DNA from: Apostichopus japonicus
Taxonomy: Eukaryota > Echinodermata > Holothuroidea > Aspidochirotida > Stichopodidae
Assembly (NCBI RefSeq): GCF_037975245.1
Contig: NC_092579.1
Span: 4,366,001 to 4,430,000 of the forward strand
DNA: 64,000 nt
Direction: 5' to 3'
The notes below the pieces were generated by a model. It had not been told where the DNA came from and ran no database searches. It worked only from the letters and a program-made list of their open reading frames with translations. A program made the position numbers and the translations under genes. Shown here in pieces: positions 58,807-64,000 of this stretch. Within the stretch, counting starts at the first letter, position 1; each line of letters starts with the position of its first letter.

Positions 58807-61800
58807 TGGTAATCAATCTTTTTTTGCTTAGTAACACCAATTATCACTTTCACCATCTGGGTGACCCTCCAGTGTAGGATGTTGTTGGCTGGGCAATGGG
58901 CATAAGGAAAGGAGGTATTACCCTCCCCCTTTGAGAAATTTGTATTATGATTAAGGGAGGCTTAGTTCCAAAATGAACTTATAATTTGCAACTTTTTCTA
59001 CCGATTTTTTGTGGCGACCCTTTAAATGTATATATACTCTTTGTATAAAACGGCGAAACCACTTTCACAACTCCAATATGAACCTCCATTAATAAAAGTA
59101 TATTAGCTTCTAACATCGCCCAAAAGACGAAGTGTCACAGCTTGAAATTTAAAACTATTGTCAAATCATGAAATAAGCTCCCAAGTTTCATTAATGAAAC
59201 TAACAAGAGTGTCTTAGATTTGTAAACTTGAGAAGTGGTGAAAGTTGAGATGACAATATGGATAGTTCAAGGGTCAATTTGTTGTTGGTTGCCGCAAGCG
59301 AAAGATCCCGCGATATCGTGTTGAATATATCAACAAACTTTCTGAAATCTCTACCAGCGAAGATCGGTTGCGTTGACAAGGTTACGTACGTCGAGCCAAG
59401 GGTATAGCTATATATACAAATCTAAAACTGACTACTCGGCAATTATCAGCAGAGCTTTGATGTCGCATAGTCTTCTCTCTAAATTGAGAGCGTTTGTTTA
59501 CTTTAATTGTGATCATGTTTCTGAATGTTAATACGAAAGAATGAAATATAACTAAACATTGCTGTCTCAAGTTGACCAGTTTGGGCTGCTCTAATTGAAA
59601 CAGAAACGCTGGCTCTCTATTGCTGCACGTGAGCCAAGAAGGAACATTGATTGTTATCATGGTCACGTACTTTGTAACGCATTTACTGTATGTATACACA
59701 ATCAGGGAACAATATTGTATAGGGATGCGTTATGTGAGACACTCATCAGATATCTTGCCTATCACGTAGAAGGTATGTGGTAACGTTAGCCTAAGTTTGC
59801 CACATTTCCTCTAAATATAAGTTGCATGTCTGGTGTCATTTGTGATTCTGGTGTCACTTGTCATTTGTGATACTAGCAGGAAAATTCATGATTCCGAATG
59901 GCCAAATTCTGTACCAGTACTGCACTAAATCTTAAATTGTGTTATTTCTGCACCAACATCTCACTCAAGAGGAACGAAATCTTTGGAAATTTGAAAGAAA
60001 AAACTTGTAATATAAGCAAGAGAAAATCACACACAGTTATATATAATTGATTCCGAAATGATTGAAGCCGATGGAAACGTTCATGCCTTACGACGGGGGG
60101 GGGGGGGAGGGGGAGGCGATTGGCGGGAGTGGATGCAGATGTGTGTGGGTGCGGGGAAGGGGAAGGGGACCTACAGGCTGTTAGGTGGTCAACTGAGGGA
60201 CTTGGTCAACATGGAGTGGGATCGGAAAATATGGAACAATTATAAATGTATGCTCAACTTCATGACATACTATAAGAGGAAATGAAGAGTGCAAATTAGA
60301 GTGCAAACTAACACAAACTTTATACTTTTCTCCAAGTAAGGGTAAACTAAATATTCAGACACTCCTCCGATTCGATAAGGTTTTAGTAATGTACAATATA
60401 TGCAGAGTATATCATAGGTCAATATGTTTGTATAACCCGGAGCTTGGGGGCTGGCATGAAATATTCTGTAGCTACCGTCATTGGCTTAGCTAAGGGGAGG
60501 AGCCGGGGACACATGCCGCCCTCCAACCCCCCTTTCTTACAGAATTTTCATCACAACTTTTTCTTATTACGACGAGATTTTTACATTTCATTATAACTTT
60601 AATATTGTCTTTTCAGTCGTCTTCCATCTCCGAGTTCAATTTTGGATCTTGCTCTATATTGCCATCGTCTTGGACCTGTATTTTGTCTTAGTTTTAACTT
60701 GTAGTACAAATATGACGTCACGACTTCGTGCCTTTCACTTGTTTCAATAATCTTATCCTGATAATGATGAATAATAAATAAGTTCACTAGATATACGTGG
60801 GAGGAATGACAGAAGTTTCTAAGTAATTTAAAAATAAAAATTAAATATTGCTATATGGCGAAAGGAAAAAGAAGGAAAGAATTAAATTCAGCCATAGTCG
60901 TTTACCTGATAGGTGATCAAAATATTACATTAATAAAAGACCACAAAATTAGGTATTTTGTCTGCTTTTGGGAGATTTCATGGCTCATGTAATTCTCCTT
61001 GTATATTTCTGTCATTTTATGATCCGGCGAAGATTTGTACTTAATAAACAAAATGTCCAATACACAAAATTTCCAGCGGGAAGTTTTTTTGGGGGGAGGG
61101 GGGGGGGCTGATAAAGGTGTTACATATTCCATTCATTTCCTGTATCGTTTTTGAGAAACAACATTTAAATTTGACATGATTTTGAACCAAAAGTGAACTT
61201 GAAGCAAACAGGTGTGATGTCATAGATTCACACTGAGAATTTGGTTTATGTTTTTTTCCCCTTGCGTACGTCCAAGTTGTGTTGTCATTGATGGTACCGG
61301 GGTTGATCCAGGACTTTATAAAGGAGGGGCTATGGGCCCTAAGGTCGATCAACCCAAATATAGGGAGAGGGAGGGATGGTTTAGTGTCCTTCCCGAAGAA
61401 TTAATCGTTAAACGCTGGTGCATCCTGGGACAAATTTAGAAAATAAATTCGGTATATCATGGCATATATGCAAAGTTGTGTTAATGACTACTTTTAAAGT
61501 TTTGAACATTTGAAAGTTGAAGGGTGAGGGGGGGGGGGACGGGGTGCACATGACACCCCCAGATCCTCGCTTGCGGTATATTGATAACATCATATGTATT
61601 GTAATGACGTGGAAATTTCAGCAGGTTGCTTGGTATATTTTCTTACTTCATTAGTTGAACACAAATTTTCATCTGGACTATCCTTTTGAAAAGTGAGGTT
61701 ATAACGATATACTGGAATCATACATTTGTTTTTTTTTTCACTTTTATATTTTTCAGTTATAAATGATTTGTCCAGTCTTTAATAGTTTTTATTGGTGTGA

Positions 61801-62628
61801 ACCGACTTAAGCAAGTCTAAAAATGACCACCAAGTGTCTCTAAAATACTCGCTAAAGCAGATATCACATTAATGATTAAGACACACGGGTATAATTGTTT
61901 ATATTTTTCCCACCATGACACTGGCTAAATTTATCAAGCAACCATCCTTTAAACGTCCTTCTCCCAGTCATGTTCGCTCAGAAAAAGCGAGATAAAAAAA
62001 TACAAAATCCAATTTGAGTTTCTCCCTGCAAAAAAACACGTTTTCTAGTTTTGTTTTGTTTATTTATCCACTCTTGTGTTCAACCGTGCTTTTCCGTTTC
62101 GTGGCCTATTTGACAACAAACAAAGTGAACGTTGCTTACGAACAGCTTATTTCATGATTCAAATTGATAATACTGTCGTTCGGCTGATAAAAGATGTCGT
62201 TAAAAATATATTCGCTCATTCACAACTTTAAATTGAAAAGGGGCACCGACATGGCTCATTCATTCAAACATCGACCGTGAAAAACTGTGTCTCCGACACA
62301 CTTTGCAACAAGGTTTCAGGTAAAAAACGTGATTTTCCTTCCACTTTCTTCGGATAATTAAATTTTCTCTTGTTTCTAGATATAACCATTATAAAGCTTT
62401 GTACTTTAGTCTGATTTGTCTTTTTTTTTCTGCAGTTACAAGTACTTCTGTTTTACCGTTTTTTATTATGTCTTGCTCATTAAATAAAGAGATAAATGTT
62501 TCATAAAATTGCCTAGGACAGCCGAGAGCTAGTAGATGATTAACGGATAGTGTGGACTCTCTGCCTCTCTCTATTGGGAGAGGATGGAGGCGTTGTTATA
62601 TCAGGACTTCAGTGTAAAGTACTGGTCG
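58807..62628. other. Intergenic, no gene seen
   Basis: AT-rich with G-runs at about 60094, 61097 and 61530. Two GC-richer patches (60485-60545, 61300-61575) resemble ends of decayed DNA transposons but have no clean inverted repeats. No plausible coding exon on either strand. Confidence 0.5.
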
Positions 62629-63130
62629 GAGGAAAAGGAAGAATTTGAACAAGAAGAATTTTAATTTGAAGAAGATTCATTTGAAAAAGAAGAATTTTAA
62701 TTTGAAGAAGAAATTGAAAAAGAAAAACTTCAATTTGAAGAAGATGAATTTGAAGTTTAAGAAGAAATTGAAGTTTGAAGAAGAATTTTAAATTGAAGAA
62801 GCATTCTAATTTGAAGAAGAAGAATTTAACAAGAAAGAGAATAAGGAGAATTTGAAGAATTTTAAATTGAAGAATTTTAATTTGAAGAATTTTAATTTGA
62901 AGAATTTTTATTTGAAGAATTTTTATTTGAAGAAGAATATTTGAAGAAAAATTTAAAGAAGAGTTTGAAGAAGAATTTGAATTTGCAGAAGAATTTGAAT
63001 TTGCAGAAGAATTGAACAAGAAGAAGAATTTGAAAAAGAATCTGAATTTGAAGAAGAATTTGAAGACGGAGAAGAAAAAAGAAGAAGAAGAAGAAGAAGA
63101 AGAAGAAGAATTTGAAGACGTAGAAGAAGA
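62629..63130. repeat. Purine-rich TTTGAAGAAGAA degenerate array
   Basis: About 500 bp of 12-18 bp units (AATTTGAAGAAGAATT) ending in a pure (GAA)n run near 63080-63110. Strong A/G bias on the + strand. Minus-strand Ser/Asn and Phe/Leu frames are artefacts. Confidence 0.95.
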
Positions 63131-64000
63131 AGGAAAACGTCATGAAATAAATTGACAGCGTTCAAAGTTGTTGAAGTGTGGACCCCACAGCGGTGTTAAG
63201 TATTCATGCAAACAAGTGTACAGTATATATCATCCTTTCAATAGAAACAACTCATCAATGACATCCTCGTTAAAAAGAAATTATCCAAGGTTGTAGATAT
63301 TTGGAATTTATCAGAATAATGCTGAACTGATCAGCTAACTTCGCTCTAGTTAGCGAGTCTTAATCAATCATCCGTTTTTGTTATACAGTCTTACAACTGT
63401 TTTCTAAGGGAGGCCAATTTGTCTTACTACGAATTAGTTGATGACGAATATGACTATAAAACAATATTAACTGGATGATGAAAGGAGAAAATTAACGCCA
63501 TGATGGATGAGAGCTTACGAGTAGAAAGGGTTATGACAAGTGTTAAATATCCACATTTCCCGAAAGGTATTGAAATCGATAAAAATTGGAAAACACATCG
63601 ACAAGTGAAAAGAACGTAGAAATACAAAGAAAAAAAGTTTAAAAAAAAGGTGTACCGATAGTTTTTACATAACCTTAGATATGCTGATTTTAAAGGATTT
63701 TACAAACTCTTGTTTGCCAAATTGTCCTATAATCTGTCGGAGATTTGAAAATGAGTGCTAACTTTAGTCAGAACTAACACTGTAACGCTAGCGCACGATT
63801 CGATCCTATCAGGATACCGCCCTCTAAACATTTACAAATTTACCTACAAAGGATTGTTGCAATAAATTATGATTATTGTTAATTTTTTTTGGGTAGTTTT
63901 TATCTCTCAATGACAATGTTAAAGGGAAAAGATATTTACATCAATTTTTATGACATTTGACCTTTCATGCAAGCACGCTATTCTCTTATTACACATTGCA
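63131..64000. other. Intergenic, no gene seen
   Basis: AT-rich sequence without recognisable exons. A GGATCGAATC B-box-like match on the minus strand near 63803 has no A box upstream. Confidence 0.5.

Noticed and set aside
58422-58877. Several Tyr/Cys-rich frames on both strands
   Set aside because: All come from the ACTGY pentanucleotide array.
61305-61580. Another hAT-type MITE
   Set aside because: The ends share only TACCG...GATC and flanks only ATTGAT; no clean inverted repeat or 8-bp duplication.
62609-63165. Minus-strand Ser/Asn-rich or Phe/Leu-rich proteins
   Set aside because: Three overlapping frames arise from the same GAA-type repeat, with no start context, splice signals or domain.

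Overview
The window is animal nuclear DNA: AT-rich, with GT-AG introns, many microsatellites and minisatellites, tRNA-derived SINEs and short non-autonomous DNA transposons. It is most likely from a marine invertebrate deuterostome. The one recognisable gene belongs to the REJ/polycystin-1 family, which is expanded in echinoderms, so an echinoderm is my best guess. The species cannot be determined from the sequence.

Positions 1-40752 (+ strand) hold the 3' part of one large polycystin-1-like gene. I could thread 39 coding exons (1246-1523 to 39904-40752). Their splice phases are compatible and join into one open frame of 2,997 codons plus a TGA stop. The window opens inside an intron, so the start codon, promoter and N-terminus lie upstream. 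The predicted order is: PKD (Ig-like) repeats and a Cys-rich segment; a REJ module; a GAIN-like region ending in a GPS motif with an intact HL/T cleavage site; TM1; a PLAT domain; TM2-TM6; a polycystin extracellular (TOP-like) domain between TM6 and TM7; and TM7-TM11 with a PKD2-like pore region. This is the full 11-TM polycystin-1 layout.

The introns carry the other features: a 377-bp MITE with 42-bp inverted repeats (2801-3177); a perfect 56-bp tandem duplication (4389-4500); a duplicated 30-bp minisatellite locus (5755-6297); a 62-bp array (10357-10705); a GATATC array (22471-22743); a 530-bp hAT-type element with a perfect 8-bp target duplication (19426-19955); two SINE copies; an inverted-repeat element within GT repeats (33051-33224); and a 760-bp polypyrimidine-rich higher-order minisatellite (37791-38553).

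Positions about 41.4-64 kb are intergenic as far as I can read: no convincing coding exon on either strand. This part holds two more hAT-type MITEs (43078-43399, 57417-57701), a third SINE (46276-46510), degenerate tandem arrays (44.0-44.7, 46.5-47.2, 57.0-57.3, 58.4-58.8 and 62.6-63.1 kb), long TA tracts and a small cluster of POU-octamer matches. The most unusual non-coding observation is a 40-nt motif present three times (14319, 18656, 38666) with no length change between copies, one pair of which shows a compensatory stem substitution.
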